A stretch of DNA of 64,000 nt from positions 1,736,001 through 1,800,000 of the forward strand of contig BSBM01000096.1 of the NCBI GenBank assembly GCA_027924585.1. The letters run 5' to 3'. A program made the translations under genes and the position numbers. Below, in pieces: positions 45,757-57,684 of the stretch (the first letter of the stretch is position 1; every line of letters starts with the position of its first letter). Under the pieces are notes generated by a model. That model was given only the letters and a program-made list of their open reading frames with translations. It did not search any database and was not told where the DNA came from. This DNA comes from Larix kaempferi (taxonomy: Eukaryota > Streptophyta > Pinopsida > Pinales > Pinaceae).

Positions 45757-47631
45757 TGGTTTTTGTAGATAGTACGGTGGTTGTGGATAATGTCGACCCT
45801 AAGACATAGGTTGACAATCTGGTTTTTGTTACCCAAAATCATAGGGAGAGGAGGAATCCATTGATTGAGTCCCCAGCTAGTGTAAATGTGAAGCAAGGAT
45901 TATGAGAGGAATTAGTGCAAAATCCTAATCTCTTATATTCAAAGGGAGTTTCAAATGATGGATACATAAATAGGTTCCTAGGTATCGAGGAATTTGGTGT
46001 AGTGATTATATAATGGTTGATATCAGGTTCAAGGCGTGAGATAGTGGCTAGGAAAGCAAAGTATCCTAGTGGTGAAGAGACAGTTGGGGAAGGAAGTAGA
46101 GAAGGAAATCAGAAAATAAAGAAATAGTGCATAAGATATAAAGGCTCACTAGTTAAAATAGTTGTGGGGGATGATGTGAAACTCCATGAGGTGGTTTCAC
46201 TGGTAGAAATGGTGGTAGTTGGTATATCCATAGGTTGAAGATTCAGTGAGAAAGGCATAAAATAATGGATTTCTAGCAATTGAGTTTCTTCTCTAGGGTA
46301 CATGCCCACTATGTATATTTTTTTGAGGGGTTGGTTTATTGTTGTGTTTAACAATGCGAGGGATGCTTTATCTATTGGAAAAGGAGTGCAATCTTGAGAC
46401 TTGGCCTTAATTAGTATAAAATCATGGCATCATTTCTTTGATGTAAGGAAGTATCATTGAGAGATGATGCCAGTGTGGATTTGACTGCCAGAACTACCCA
46501 TGGAATACTATTCATAGGAGGCATTTAAATTCGTAGATGAAATTCCGCGCTCCTTTGTTTCAACATATATGTCCTTTATGGAGATAGGGAAGATGACCAT
46601 GGAAATAATTCTAGTATCAATGAATATTCGATAAGTTTTGGTGGAATCTTTAAAATTAAAAAGGAGGACCTCAAATATTATGTAGAGCTTGGACTAGGAG
46701 GGTATCCCCTTTAGGTGTCAATATTTTCATGTTTATGGACACGTTTTGGAGGATTGTTAGTTTCCCTTTTGGAAAAGGGTTTGGGAAGGAAGAAAGAAAC
46801 CTTGTACCTTAGGGAAGGAAGCTGAGGGATATGGTTAAGGAGATAATTCTAAGGAAATGGTAAAGGGTCTTTCGTTTGGAAAGAGTTCCACAAAACATGG
46901 GATTGAATAGGGGGACCCTAAAGAGATTTTTTCTTCCCTAGTGGAGGAACTCAATGCACAGGGTGGGAATCCATATTTTAAAGGTGACTAAGAGAATGAA
47001 TCAGTAGTGTCAGGTGAAATTAATTAAGGATTAGAACATGCCATCATGGGAGTTTTGGGTGATGGAAAGGGGCCAAATACCTTAGAGACTTAGGGAGGAT
47101 ATGATGGGGAATCCAATCCAGTGATATCTAAATTGGGAAATAGGGAGGTATATATGTTTAGTTTTAATGCTTAGATAAATGTTCCAGATATCTGAAAAAA
47201 ATCCTCATGGATAGATTTGGAGTTGATGCACAACATAGAAGTTGTGAACGAGAAGGAGGAGGGTTCATTGACAAGGAATTCATCATTGTAATATTTATGG
47301 GATCATGCTCAATCAAGTAAGCATATCCAATTATTCTCCCCACTTGTATTATCCTCTTCTATTGATATTTATTTAGGGGTCGATTGGAATGTGGTGCAGA
47401 CTAGCCCTCCAAGGTTGAATTGTAATAGCTCATTTGTGACTAATGTTTCCTTAGATTTTGGAGTATTACCTTATAACCTTCATCCTCACCCAAATGTTGG
47501 AGAGATCTTATCCAAAGACTTGGTAGGATGTTTGGGATATGGGATGGTCTATGGTACAAGGGGGTTAGGAAGAGGTCAAAAGTCTAATATTATAAAGGAT
47601 TAGGAGTGGGAATCATTAGATGTAGCTATTG
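45757..47631 (+). pseudogene. LINE ORF1 relic (DUF4283, zinc knuckle)
   Basis: Largely one reading frame with many stops. G-R-R-F-S-E-K-G-I-K (stop codons included at the R and K positions), S-S-L-G-Y-M-P-T-M-Y-I-F-F, W-F-I-V-V-F-N-N-A-R-D-A, W-H-H-F-F-D-V-R-K-Y and V-W-I-R-L-P-E-L-P-M-E-Y-Y match the DUF4283 region of plant L1 ORF1 (about 46,200-46,560). It ends with I-P-F-R-C-Q-Y-F-H-V-Y-G-H-V-L-E-D-C (46,716-46,757), a CCHC knuckle whose second Cys is Phe. ORF1 proteins bind the LINE RNA. The segment 46,800-47,631 is a low-similarity linker up to the next insertion. Confidence 0.85.
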
Positions 47632-47636
47632 GGAAA
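47632..47636. repeat. Target site duplication (GGAAA)
   Basis: GGAAA at 47,632-47,636 and at 53,913-53,917, exact. Confidence 0.88.
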
Positions 47637-49006
47637 TGATGGCAGGGATGCATGTGGGCCAAACCTATCCCTTATATTACAGGATAAGTAGGTTCACTAT
47701 CTTTAGATCCTTAGCCAAATCTAGCCCTTTCCACTAAGGTCGTCGGCTTTACTTTTACATATCCCAAAAGGTTTATTTTTAAAATTCTAAACCTTAGTGC
47801 TTGCCCCAACTCACAATACCACGCATACGACCATCGTTTAAAAACTTGGATCCTATCGCATTCAAGGTCAAGTGGTATTCAAACTAAAGCTTGGAGTGTG
47901 ATATCCAATCGCTCTTTGACACACTCAATACCACAAACCATTAATGGTTTTCATCGCACTGCTTGGAGTTCCTCAAACCCCGAATAATTCTGATTGTGAT
48001 ATAGGATTTGGCCATTGATTCAGTTTGTGCAAATAAAATGTGGTCTTGGCCATTCAATCTCAATCCACACCACAACACGATTGCGTATGAGATTTGGACT
48101 GTTGATTCCTTCACAATCTATAAACAGGTTTAAACTTCGAATTCCTTGGGCGAGCCAAATGAAAATGGTCGTCGACTTGAGCACATGACCACCATATTTG
48201 ACCTCTGCTCCTCAATTTGTGCTGTAGCTAATGAAATGGCTCTTCACCATTAATGTTATTTCCCTTGTGCGTGCTATATTTGATTTATAGAACCATGAAT
48301 ATTCAAAACAAACGATCTACACAATCACTGCCTCCTCTTTGTATTTTTTTTACTTGAATACAATGAATTTCAATCTAAGCATGAATTCCATCAATGATTG
48401 GAACCTCTATATTTCGAAATTCTATATAAGATTACAAGTATTTCGCACAAATACAACCTGGAACTAATCAAAACAAGAATTTACCTCTGTCACTCAACGA
48501 CAGTCAGTCTACAATGAATATTTATCAGTTTTCTATTTCCAGATACCAAAATAACACCACTTAACACATATAGCTGTAAATTCAAGAATTTATCAACACT
48601 TCTTTTACTCAACTACATAGAGGAGATTTTCGCTCCCATCGAGCTCCCACTCTCGATCTCTCCTCCCTCACCCTGTCTAGTTCGAATTACAATAGAGAAA
48701 TCTAACAACTAACCAACTCTTCTCCACGAATGAAGGAATCTCTATTTTTTGGAAAAAACAACCTCCCACTATTATTCAACAAACTACCTAATCTAGATTT
48801 ATCTCCTCGCAGGAAGTATCAAAATGCCACTTCTCCTTATTTTCCCTCAACACTGACAACAAATAAACTATGTCTACATATTCAGCAACTAATAAAACAT
48901 TAACAAACAAATTTCTTCAAACCCTAGGACTGTTTGTCCCTTTGTCAAGGCACAACATGTGACCAGCCTGTCATATTGTTGGTTTTGTCATGATGCTCTT
49001 GCATCA
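47637..49006 (-). repeat. 3' LTR of the pol-less element
   Basis: A direct repeat of 52,540-53,912. On the minus strand it starts TGATGCAAGAGC. Confidence 0.92.
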
Positions 49007-49058
49007 GACTCCCAAGGTGGAAAAGATTCATGAACTCCTGTTCATGTCTCTTCATTCT

Positions 49059-51890
49059 TCATCTGCCTGGATTCCAAATTCTGTGTTGTAACTCTCCACT
49101 ATCTTTACTATCACCATACTTCAATGTTGTTCTTAGCTCACCTGGATTCCACACTTTATGTTGCAATCTGCCATTGCATTCACCTGTAACCTCTTCTTCA
49201 GTCAATGAACCCAAACCATTGACCTTCTTTCTCTGTCTTCTATACATTCTCTTGGAATGCTTCAACATGAGTCTCCATAATTTTTCAACCTCTTTATCCA
49301 ACTCTACATATTCACCTTTATGTTGCTGACTGCTTACTTCTACCACCCTTACATCCTTAATGTCCTTGAAGACATATCCCTCTACAATGTTCGTTTGATG
49401 CTCTTGTACTTCAACTTTACTTCCAAGAAGTAACTTTAATTTATTGACTGCAATATCATATTCACTCTTTCCTTCCTTTGTACCAGCAAACTTGTCATGA
49501 GTTTGAAAACTAACATATGTCTCTATCCCTATCAAAGTTCGAGACATTTCTATGTCACCGAATTCCATCTCACTTCCATCCTCAGGTTCCTCTAGCAAAT
49601 GCTTTAGCAACTCAATTTTTTTTTGACATCTTTCAAATACTTAATCTTCTATCTCAGCAATACCATGTTGCTTGAGGTCTCTTACCTTTTCCACTTCATA
49701 CATTTCACTCACCCTTTTTTCCTTCAAGGAAATATCTGCATACTGTAAACATAATACAACTCCACCTTTATGAGACATCCTCACCTCATTCCATTTCAAT
49801 TCATCCTTCACTACACCTACCAACTCACAGTTAGCTTGTAATTTAAAATGTTTGCCCTGCTGGTCAGATACTAGAAACACTCCTTTCCTCAGTAACATCC
49901 CTAATAACTTAGTCTCTTCATTTTTCAAAACTGTCCTCTGTTTCCTCATGTTCACTTGTTGGCCTTGAGATCCAACTTCATGTCTAAGAAGAAAACTATT
50001 CACTACCTTCTCGACTGTAGCACTATGCTCATCTTCTTCTTCTTCAGCAACCTTACACTTTTGTTTCATCAACATCTGATTGTCATCCTCTTGAGAGTTT
50101 ATTACTCTATCACTTCCCTCAGTATTTTCTTCTGAGACAATCTTCTCCTTCTCATTCCTTGTATCATTTTCCTTCATGAAATTTCACCACTTTCTTCTAG
50201 ATCCAGCTTGGCATCTTGGATTTTCACTTTCTGAGTACTTAATTTCATTTCTAGAAATCTCATCTCATTGCATAAACTGATCAATTCACTTGGAATTATC
50301 TCTGGAAACTCTGTATAATCCTCACTAGTTTCATCACTTACCAACCCATCATCTAGAGATTGTATCTCTTCTACTTGAGGTCCCTCATCCACAATCCTCA
50401 TACAACCTTCTTCATCCTCTGCAACAACTATTATCAATTGCTCATTACCCTAACCATCATCAAGGTTAACAGTCCTCAATGATTGTCCATCATTTGCACA
50501 ATCTTCCATAGCAATATTCAGTAACTACTTTTCTTCATTGCATCCTACATTTATACACAAATTACTATGAGGTTTTGTGACCTCATCTACTATCTCAATC
50601 ATCAAATCCTCAGGTTGATCTGAACTAGACCAAAGACTCAAAAAGTCAGCAATGACTCCTTCTTCAGATTGTATGTCTACTCCAACTTTTTCTTCAAAGA
50701 ATATTTTTTATTCTGGTTCACCACTATGAGCTTTCCTTTCCATCTCAGCTACTTTGAGTTCTTACTTTACTCTGGCATACAACCTTTGCTTCAACTTTAC
50801 CTGCAGTAATCTCCAACTTACCGTCTTCTTCTTTAATTCCCAACCAAACCATTGGTCTTTTCCTTGTTCTTCTAGCACCCTCGTCATCATTGTCACTCTT
50901 GCTTTCATCTCAGCAAGCTCTTCCTCAAATTCCTTTTGATGCATCTTCTCTTTTATGCCAACAACTTTGACATCTTCCTTCATTTCACTGTAATTATTCT
51001 CTGAATCTCTTAGATGACTAGGGGTAGTCATCTTCTTTTATGGGTTTAAGACAATGTCAAATGACTGTCTATCATCTCTTATGCTTGACCAACCTGCAAC
51101 CACACACCAATCGTTAATTTTAAAATCATAAGGCCTTATAGCCCCTCTTGTTGTCTCAAACATCAAACCTCTCAATTGGTTTTCATCTTCTAAAGGGTCT
51201 ATGATACCATTAACTAGTCCCATGCCTTCCTCATCATCTCTACTCTTTCCAAGGATAGGTCCTTGTTTAGGTACACATAAGTAATCCTCTTTTTCCACAC
51301 ATGTCTTGTGCTGTGACTCAACTCTTCTGAGTTCTTCCCTTAACTGATCACTTTCCATGTATCTCAGCTTATCCTGTAACAAATTCCACTTGACCCTTTT
51401 CTTCTTAAGAGTCCAACCATATCTATGGTCTTCCATATTTCTCTGTACAAATTCTCTCATCACCTCCAGCTGCACTTTCATTTCATCTAATTCCCTATCA
51501 AGCTTATCCTGACTTGATCTTCTATGGGCCCTCTCTGAACCTTTACTACAACTTTCAGTAGTTATAGTCTTCCCTCTCTTATAAGCCCCTCCTTTCTCAT
51601 TGTGAGCTGCATTTAAGCCACTTCTATAGGCTGACTCCATCAACCGACCTTCACACACCATACTAAGCTTTTCCATGCCTATTCTTCCCTTGGTATGTTT
51701 GATGACCCCCTCCTCTGGAATATTTACTTGAGCATTCTCTGCTCCTTGGGATTTTGCATTCAATGTACTCACCATCTCTTCCCAACCTCAGCTCGGTAGG
51801 TTCATTGCCATATTCTCCAAGAACTCTACTTGTTCTTAACTTCAACCACTCTATAACAATTTCTCTATCTCTGCTACTTGTAGTCAACAA
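49059..51890 (-). pseudogene. Large unknown ORF of the pol-less element (about 900 codons)
   Basis: On the minus strand one frame runs from 51,775 to 50,174 with about five stops (for example 51,038 and four between 50,437 and 50,762). A one-base change of frame then continues it from 50,177 to 49,059 with one stop near 49,640. A further N-terminal piece (51,663-51,890) is in another frame. The protein is Lys/Glu-rich and helical. One module, E-L-D-E-M-K-V-Q-L-E-V-M followed by G-W-T-L-K-K-K-R-V-K-W-N-L-L-Q-D-K-L (51,330-51,480), recurs as E-L-A-E-M-K-A-R-V-T-M-M and G-W-E-L-K-K-K-T-V-S-W-R-L-L-Q-V-K-L (50,790-50,930). At the C-terminus L-Q-H-K-V-W-N-P-G and L-Q-H-R-I-W-N-P-G form another duplication. 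No zinc knuckle or catalytic motif is seen. The family is unknown to me. Confidence 0.7.
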
Positions 51891-52524
51891 TCACTAACAA
51901 CTACTGAAAACAAGGCATTCTCGTCTCTATGCTCAATTCCTTTGAACAAGCATTTATGTTGCCACAATCTACAATGTCCTCTCAACCAAGAACAAACCCT
52001 TGAAGATTAGTCTTTCAGCAAAATTTGTCCTACCTTTCTCCCAAGGTAGAAATTATTCTCAAGAGTACTTCAAAGTTCTTTCTCAATCACAAATTAACTC
52101 TGCAATCAGCAATTCATCACACAAATAAATGCAACAACTAAAAACACCTTACCTCGATCAAATTTCCAACTTGCAATGCTGGATTTCTAATTCCTTTCTC
52201 CTCTAGGATTCCCTCTTGCACAAATATCTCTTTGTTCTTTCAAAGGGACTCAGCTACCATTAATATATCTCTTTTATTTATTCTTTACTCTTCAAACGAC
52301 CTGGTTTACAAAACCACTCGTACAGACTTCCTGTCTAACCTCTGCCAACTTTGTTCTGCTCCTTCCTTAATGCAGAAACCCTCCTTGGCATTCTATTTTT
52401 GAAGCTTCATCTCAAAACATCATCAAGTCTTCAAGCATCAATCCCTCGGGTTCCAAATCTGATCTTTTTGCAACTTCCCTACACTTCGGCTGCTTCAGTG
52501 CTCTACAAAGGAGCGAGCCTTTTG

Positions 52525-52539
52525 CTCTAATACAAAAAT
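52525..52539 (-). other. Primer-binding site of the pol-less element
   Basis: Minus strand TTTTTGTATTAGAGC directly inside the 5' LTR resembles TTGGTATCAGAGC. It supports the minus-strand orientation, as do the ORFs. Confidence 0.6.
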
Positions 52540-53912
52540 TGATGGTAGGGATGCATGTGGGCCAAACCTATCCCTTATATTACAGGATAAGTAGGTTCAC
52601 TATATTTAGAGCCTTAACCAAATATGGACCTTTCCACTAAGGTCGTCGAATTTACTTTTACATATCCCAAAAGGTTTATTTTTAAAATTCTAAACCTTTG
52701 TGCTTTTCCCAACTCACAATACCACGCATACGACCATTGTTTCAAAACTTGGATCCTATCGCATTCAAGGTCGAGTGGTATTCAAACTAAAGCTTGGAGT
52801 GTGATATCCAATCGCTCTTTGACACACTCAATACCAAAAACCATTAATGGTTTTCATCGCACTGCTTGGAGTTCCGCAAACCCCGAATAATTCTGATTGC
52901 GATATAGGATTTGGCCATCAATTCAGTTTGTGCAAATAAAATGTGGTCTCGGCCGTTCAATCTTAATCCACACCACAACGCAACTGCGTATGAGATTTGG
53001 ACTGTTGATTCCTTCACAATTTATGAACAAGTTTAAACTTCGAATTCCTTGGGTGAGCCAAACGAAAAATGTTCGTCAACTTGAGCACATGACCACCGTA
53101 TTCGACCTCTGCTCTTAAATTTGTGTTGTAGCTAATGAAATGGCTCTTCACCATTAATATTCTTTCCCCTGTGTATGCTATATTTTATTTATAGAACTGT
53201 GAATATTCAAAACAAACAATCTACACAATCTCTGCCTCCTCTCTGTATTTTGTTTACTTGAATACAATGAATGTCAATCTAAGCATGAATTCCATCAATG
53301 ATTGGATCCTCTATATTTCGAAATTCTATATAAGATTACAAGTATTTCGCACAAATACAACCTGGAACTAATCAAAACATGAATTTACCTCTGTCACTCA
53401 ACGACAGTCAGTCTGCAATGAATATTTATCAGTTTTCTATTTCCAGATACCAAAATAACACCACTTAACACATATAGCTGGAAATTCAAGAATTTATCAG
53501 CACTTTCTTTTACTCAACTACACAGAGGAGATTTTCGCTCCCATCGAGCTCCCACCCTCGATCTCTCCTCCCTAACCCTGTCTAGTTCGAATTGCAATAG
53601 AGAAATCTAACAACTAACCAACTCTTCTCCACGAATGAAGGAATCTCTATTTTTTTTGAAAAAACAACCTCCCAATATTATTCAACAAAATGCTTAATCT
53701 GGCTTGATCTCCTTGCAGGGAGTATCAAAATGCCACTTGTACCTATTTTCCCTCAACCCTGACATGAAATCAACTCTATCTACATATTCAGCAACTAATA
53801 AAACATTAATAAACAAATTTCTTCAAACCCTAGGACTGTATGTCCCTTTGTCAAGCCACAACATGTGACCAGCCTGCCATATTGTTGGTTTTGTCATGAT
53901 GCTCCTGCATCA
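52540..53912 (-). repeat. 5' LTR of the pol-less element
   Basis: A direct repeat of 47,637-49,006, followed by the GGAAA target duplication. Open stretches on its plus strand (52,624-52,890 and 52,897-53,118) occur in an LTR and have no coding support. Confidence 0.92.
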
Positions 53913-53917
53913 GGAAA

Positions 53918-54690
53918 TAACATGCTATCGATAGAGTACTTAGAGAAATGAAAAACCTAAAGGAAGTTAACTTATGATATGTTTATCATTTATTTGTAGG
54001 CGGTTTTCCATTGTCTCCAAAATAATGTCCTTAAAGAGGATTGTAGAAAAGGTCAAGCCGAATGTTTTGTTCCTTTAGGAGACTCTAGGGGAAATATTTG
54101 TCATAATTAAAGTGTTGGAAGTAATGGTGGGAGGGTTGATTTTTTTTTCTAGGGATGCTATGCGAAGGTTAGGGGGTTTAGTGATGGGGTGGAATACTCA
54201 ATCCATGTTGTACGCTAACTCATGGCCTTTTTTTTCAAGTCTGGGGGTGGAACTATTTTCACAAGACCATGGCAAAGGTTTATTGTTCCTGAACATCTAT
54301 GGGGCATGCCAAGATAGGAAAATTTTATGGGATTCCCTTCTCCATAAATCTTTTATGAAAATGGAAGCTTTGATTGTAGGGGGAGATATAAATTTCTCCC
54401 TTGGTTGACTGGAGGCTTGGGGCCCATGGGATCATCCAAATTGTTTGAAAAACTATTTCATACATAAATTAGAAGAATGTGGATTGTTGGACATTGAGTC
54501 GGTAAAACTAAAACCGACCTAAATAAATAAGAGGGTGTGGGTGGATAGGGTTGCAAAGAAACATGACCAATTCTTAGTTCTGGAGGGGTTGATATAAGAA
54601 AATCAGAGGCTCCATCACTAGGTAGGGGATGGGAGTGATTCAAATCATTTCCCCATCGTGCTAGAAGTGAAATCGGTAGGCCAAAAACCT
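53918..54690 (+). pseudogene. LINE ORF2 endonuclease (EEP) relic
   Basis: M-S-L-K-R-I-V-E-K-V-K-P-N-V-L-F-L, stop, E-T-L-G (about 54,020-54,095) is the N-terminal E-T motif of the apurinic-like endonuclease, with Gln before Glu replaced by a stop. L-N-I-Y-G-A-C-Q-D-R (54,289), I-V-G-G-D-I-N-F-S-L-G (54,376) and D-S-N-H-F-P-I-V-L-E-V (about 54,637) give the remaining active-site blocks. This enzyme nicks the target DNA to prime reverse transcription. Stops and at least one frameshift are present. Confidence 0.88.
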
Positions 54691-55299
54691 CCTAGCCTAT
54701 TTAAATTAACTCATCTTGGTTATAGAATGAGGAATTTGTAAGTCTAGTAAAGAATATGTGGAGACCCTTTGATAGATCAAGGTTTGATTCGGTACAATAC
54801 AAATGGAAGAAAATTTAAATTCAGTAAAACAAGCAATGGTAGGATGGGCCCATTTTAAAAAGAAAAAGGACAAACTAGCACTTGTAGAGTGTGAAGCATC
54901 TTTATCAAGAACATATGAATTAGTTGGGGGTGGATTCCACTTTGAATAATCTAAGGCAGAATTTTTGAAGTTGGAAATAGAGAGAAGCAATACATTGGAG
55001 GAAAGGGAATCTACTTGGAGACTGAAGAGTTGATCTCTTTGGTTAGAAAAAGGGATGTAAACTAAAACAAAATCATCAGTATGCGAGGAGTAAAAGGAAT
55101 TAAAATACAATTTGGAAGCTAAAAAGATAGGATGGGGAGGATATTAGTGGTTGTGTGGATCTAGTAGCAGCAGAAGGGATGACACATTTCAGAGAGGAGG
55201 AAAGAGCCACTATTACTAATATAGTTTAATTGTCTCAAGATTTCCCATGTTCCCATGTTCTGTACTAACCAAAGATAAAAATAAGCTAACGGAGGAGGT
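54691..55299 (+). pseudogene. LINE ORF2 linker between endonuclease and RT
   Basis: A decayed connector. Fragments such as F-K-L-T-H-L-G-Y and W-R-L-K-S-follow the endonuclease in one or another frame and match the general layout of L1 ORF2 here. No independent gene is supported; the minus-strand open stretch 54,706-55,110 is a shadow. Confidence 0.5.
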
Positions 55300-56723
55300 A
55301 AATCTTTAATAACTAAAAGAGTTCCTACCTAGCTTCCAAAAGGACAAGAGTTCAGGGCCATATACTGAGATTTTTCTTGGGTTTCTTAGATATACTGGAA
55401 GGAGACCTAGTCCAAGTGGTTGAGGACTCGAGGTAGGTAAGTACGATGCCTCTTGTTTATAATTTGACATTTATTGTCCTCATCCATAAGATATATATTG
55501 TCCCTCTTCTTTTGAATACTTCTATTTTATTTATCTCTGCAATTGCATATACAAAATAGTGGCAAAGGTTATAGCCAGAAGGGTGAAGAGATGATTGTCT
55601 AAAGAAATATTGGGGAAACAATTTGTCCTTTTAGTGGGCTATCAAATCCATGAAGCAATAGGGGTGGTGAAAGAGGATCTAGATAGAATAAAATCCAATA
55701 AATTAAAAGAAATAGTAATCAAAATTGATCTCTCAAAAGCGTATGACCGAGTAAATTGGCTATATATCCACCTAATGCTAACACATTAAGGGTTTTATGT
55801 GCCTTTTATAACGTGGGTGATGAGTGGAATCACCTTGGTTTCTTTCTTGGTACACATCAATGGACAACATCTGGTTTCTTTAGAGTTTTTAGAGGCTTTT
55901 ATCAAGGATTTCCTTTGTCCTTATTGTTATTTCTCATTGTGGAAGAAGGCTTGAGTAGATCTTTGAATGAAACAAAGAGATAAGGGTATTTCAAATAAAT
56001 TCAATTAGGAGTCTGTTTCTTTCTATATCATCTATTTTTTCGTGGGTGATATCTTGATTTTCTGTGAAGGATCTAGGAGGGATTTGGATAAAATGAAAAA
56101 TATTTTAGATTTGTACTGCTCTATGATAGGAATGTTGATAAATGAGTTATAGTCATCAATTTATAAATGATATTTACGTAGGCTCTCTTCCGTTTTCGAA
56201 AGGTGGATTTGGAGGAAGGTACTAAGTACTTAGGGTTTTATCTAAATCCAAACAACTACTTGAGGACAAATTGAACCTAGTTAATTTCAAAATTGATAAA
56301 AACAATGGTCTAGTTGGAGTTTTAGGTGGATCTTGAGGGGAGGAAGATTGATCTTGGTAAAATTAGTCATGGAGGCCATTCCAATTTATTGGATTTCTTT
56401 GTCTTGGATTCCTAAGAGGGTCCTTGAGAAGATCTAAAAGATTAGTTTTATACTTATTTGGGAAATTTTGGGTGATAGAAAGGTGATTCCATGGGTAATA
56501 TGGGACAAGTTAGCTCGGCCAAAATTGATGGGTAGATGGGGATTAAAAAATATTTTCTTATTCTCCACAATTGTTGCACCAAAACGGGGGTATGGAGGCT
56601 TATTAAAGGAGAGGGGCTATGGTGTCAAGTAGTTAAGGGAAAATATATTTATCTGGAAACAAATGATGGTTGGATTTGGAGGGAGGACAACAAATACAAT
56701 ATCTTAATTATTTGGAAAGTAGT
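55300..56723 (+). pseudogene. LINE ORF2 reverse transcriptase relic
   Basis: K-S-S-G-P-Y-T-E (about 55,345) begins the RT. I-Y-K-I-V-A-K-V-I-A-R-R-V-K-R, Q-I-H-E-A-I-G-V-V-K-E, K-I-D-L-S-K-A-Y-D-R-V-N-W-L-Y-I (55,722-55,770) and F-F-V-G-D-I-L-I-F-C-E-G-S-R-R-D-L (about 56,036-56,085) follow. The catalytic pair reads G-D instead of D-D, the same substitution as in the minus-strand LINE. The later part includes W-D-K-L-A-R-P-K-L-M-G-R-W-G-L-K-N. It is cut by the solo LTR after 56,723. Confidence 0.9.
56719..56723. repeat. Target site duplication (GTAGT)
   Basis: GTAGT at 56,719-56,723 and again at 58,703-58,707, exact. Confidence 0.82.
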
Positions 56724-57087
56724 TTTCATGTCCCCAATTAAATGGTTTTCAGATAAATAATTAAGTTGGCCTACCCAATTCCCAAGGGTTATGTGGAAGA
56801 ATTAAAATATTGACATTTAACCCCAACATCTATAGTTTCTCATGAAAATTCAGTATCCTAAATTGATGGTGGAAACATAGGCCAATAAATTATGGTTTAA
56901 ATGTTAAATGCTCCAAAATGAAGTGGCATTAGGTCCTAGTTGGACTTGGGGGAATATAAGTGGACATGTGGGGTCCACATGAGAGAATATTCCTCCTTTA
57001 AACATGGAGCCAATACCCAAATTAGAGTTGGAAGAGAAGAGGTAACATTCATGAAGGAATAGGAAGAGTCATAGGGCTAAAAATAGG

Positions 57088-57195
57088 CAATGACATATTC
57101 TATGACAACTATGACAAGCATTATGACACTTAGGACAGATTCTATGACACCTATGACAGTTATGACAGATTATATGACATCTATGACAATGTAAG
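57088..57195. repeat. TATGACA minisatellite
   Basis: Ten or so copies of TATGACA with spacers of 3-8 bp, for example CTATGACAACTATGACAAG, interspersed with TTATGACAC. Confidence 0.85.
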
Positions 57196-57684
57196 AGCTA
57201 AAAATAGACCAAGAGGGTGCATTAGAGGAGTTACACATCTCCCAAGCATCCAAAATATTCCCCAAATCGAATTCATGGAGGAGTTGGAGACAAACTATGA
57301 GCCAAGTGTCATGTTGGGCCAATGAAGGGTCATAACTCCCACTAATTCAAATTTCATGAGTAATTAGGAGATAATTTGAGTTCTAAGGAGGCAAATGAGT
57401 CAACTAAAGTTATTAAAAGGAGGCCAAGTCGAAATGGAGCAGATTTTGGTCATTTTTTATTTGCATCTTTGCAATTTTGGAGAGATTCAAGCTTGTCCTT
57501 GCACGATGGATGTTCCTCCTCCCTACCTTAGAACCAATTTCGAGGGTTCAAGATTCCCATCCAAGTTGGTTGATGGAGAGGCCATTCATACATTTCAATA
57601 GAGATTTATGGATTTTTTTGGTGCAGGTGCAACCCCCATCTGACTTCGAGTTCATATTCATTCTTTCTTCTCTTCTCTTATCCT

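Larger units (their letters stand above)
47637..53912 (-). mobile_element. LTR retroelement lacking pol, with its own large ORF (6.3 kb)
   Basis: LTRs at 47,637-49,006 (1,370 bp) and 52,540-53,912 (1,373 bp) are very similar and end in TGATGG and GCATCA (plus strand). An exact GGAAA target duplication flanks it. On the minus strand the right LTR is followed by TTTTTGTATTAGAGC, an initiator-Met-type primer site (compare TGGTATCAGAGC). The left LTR is preceded by CCACCTTGGGAGTC, a possible polypurine tract. The 3.5-kb internal region codes on the minus strand for a protein that is not gag, protease, integrase or RT. It therefore depends on another element for replication. Confidence 0.92.

Noticed and set aside
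50754-50939. Plus-strand open stretch over the pol-less element
   Set aside because: Antisense shadow of the Lys/Glu-rich minus-strand frame. The element's primer site and polypurine tract also place coding on the minus strand.
52624-53118. Plus-strand open stretches of 88 and 73 codons
   Set aside because: They lie in the LTR. The other LTR has the same region broken by stops, and nothing indicates coding.
54706-55110. 134-codon minus-strand open stretch
   Set aside because: Antisense to the LINE ORF2 linker; Ser/Phe-rich composition typical of an antisense shadow.
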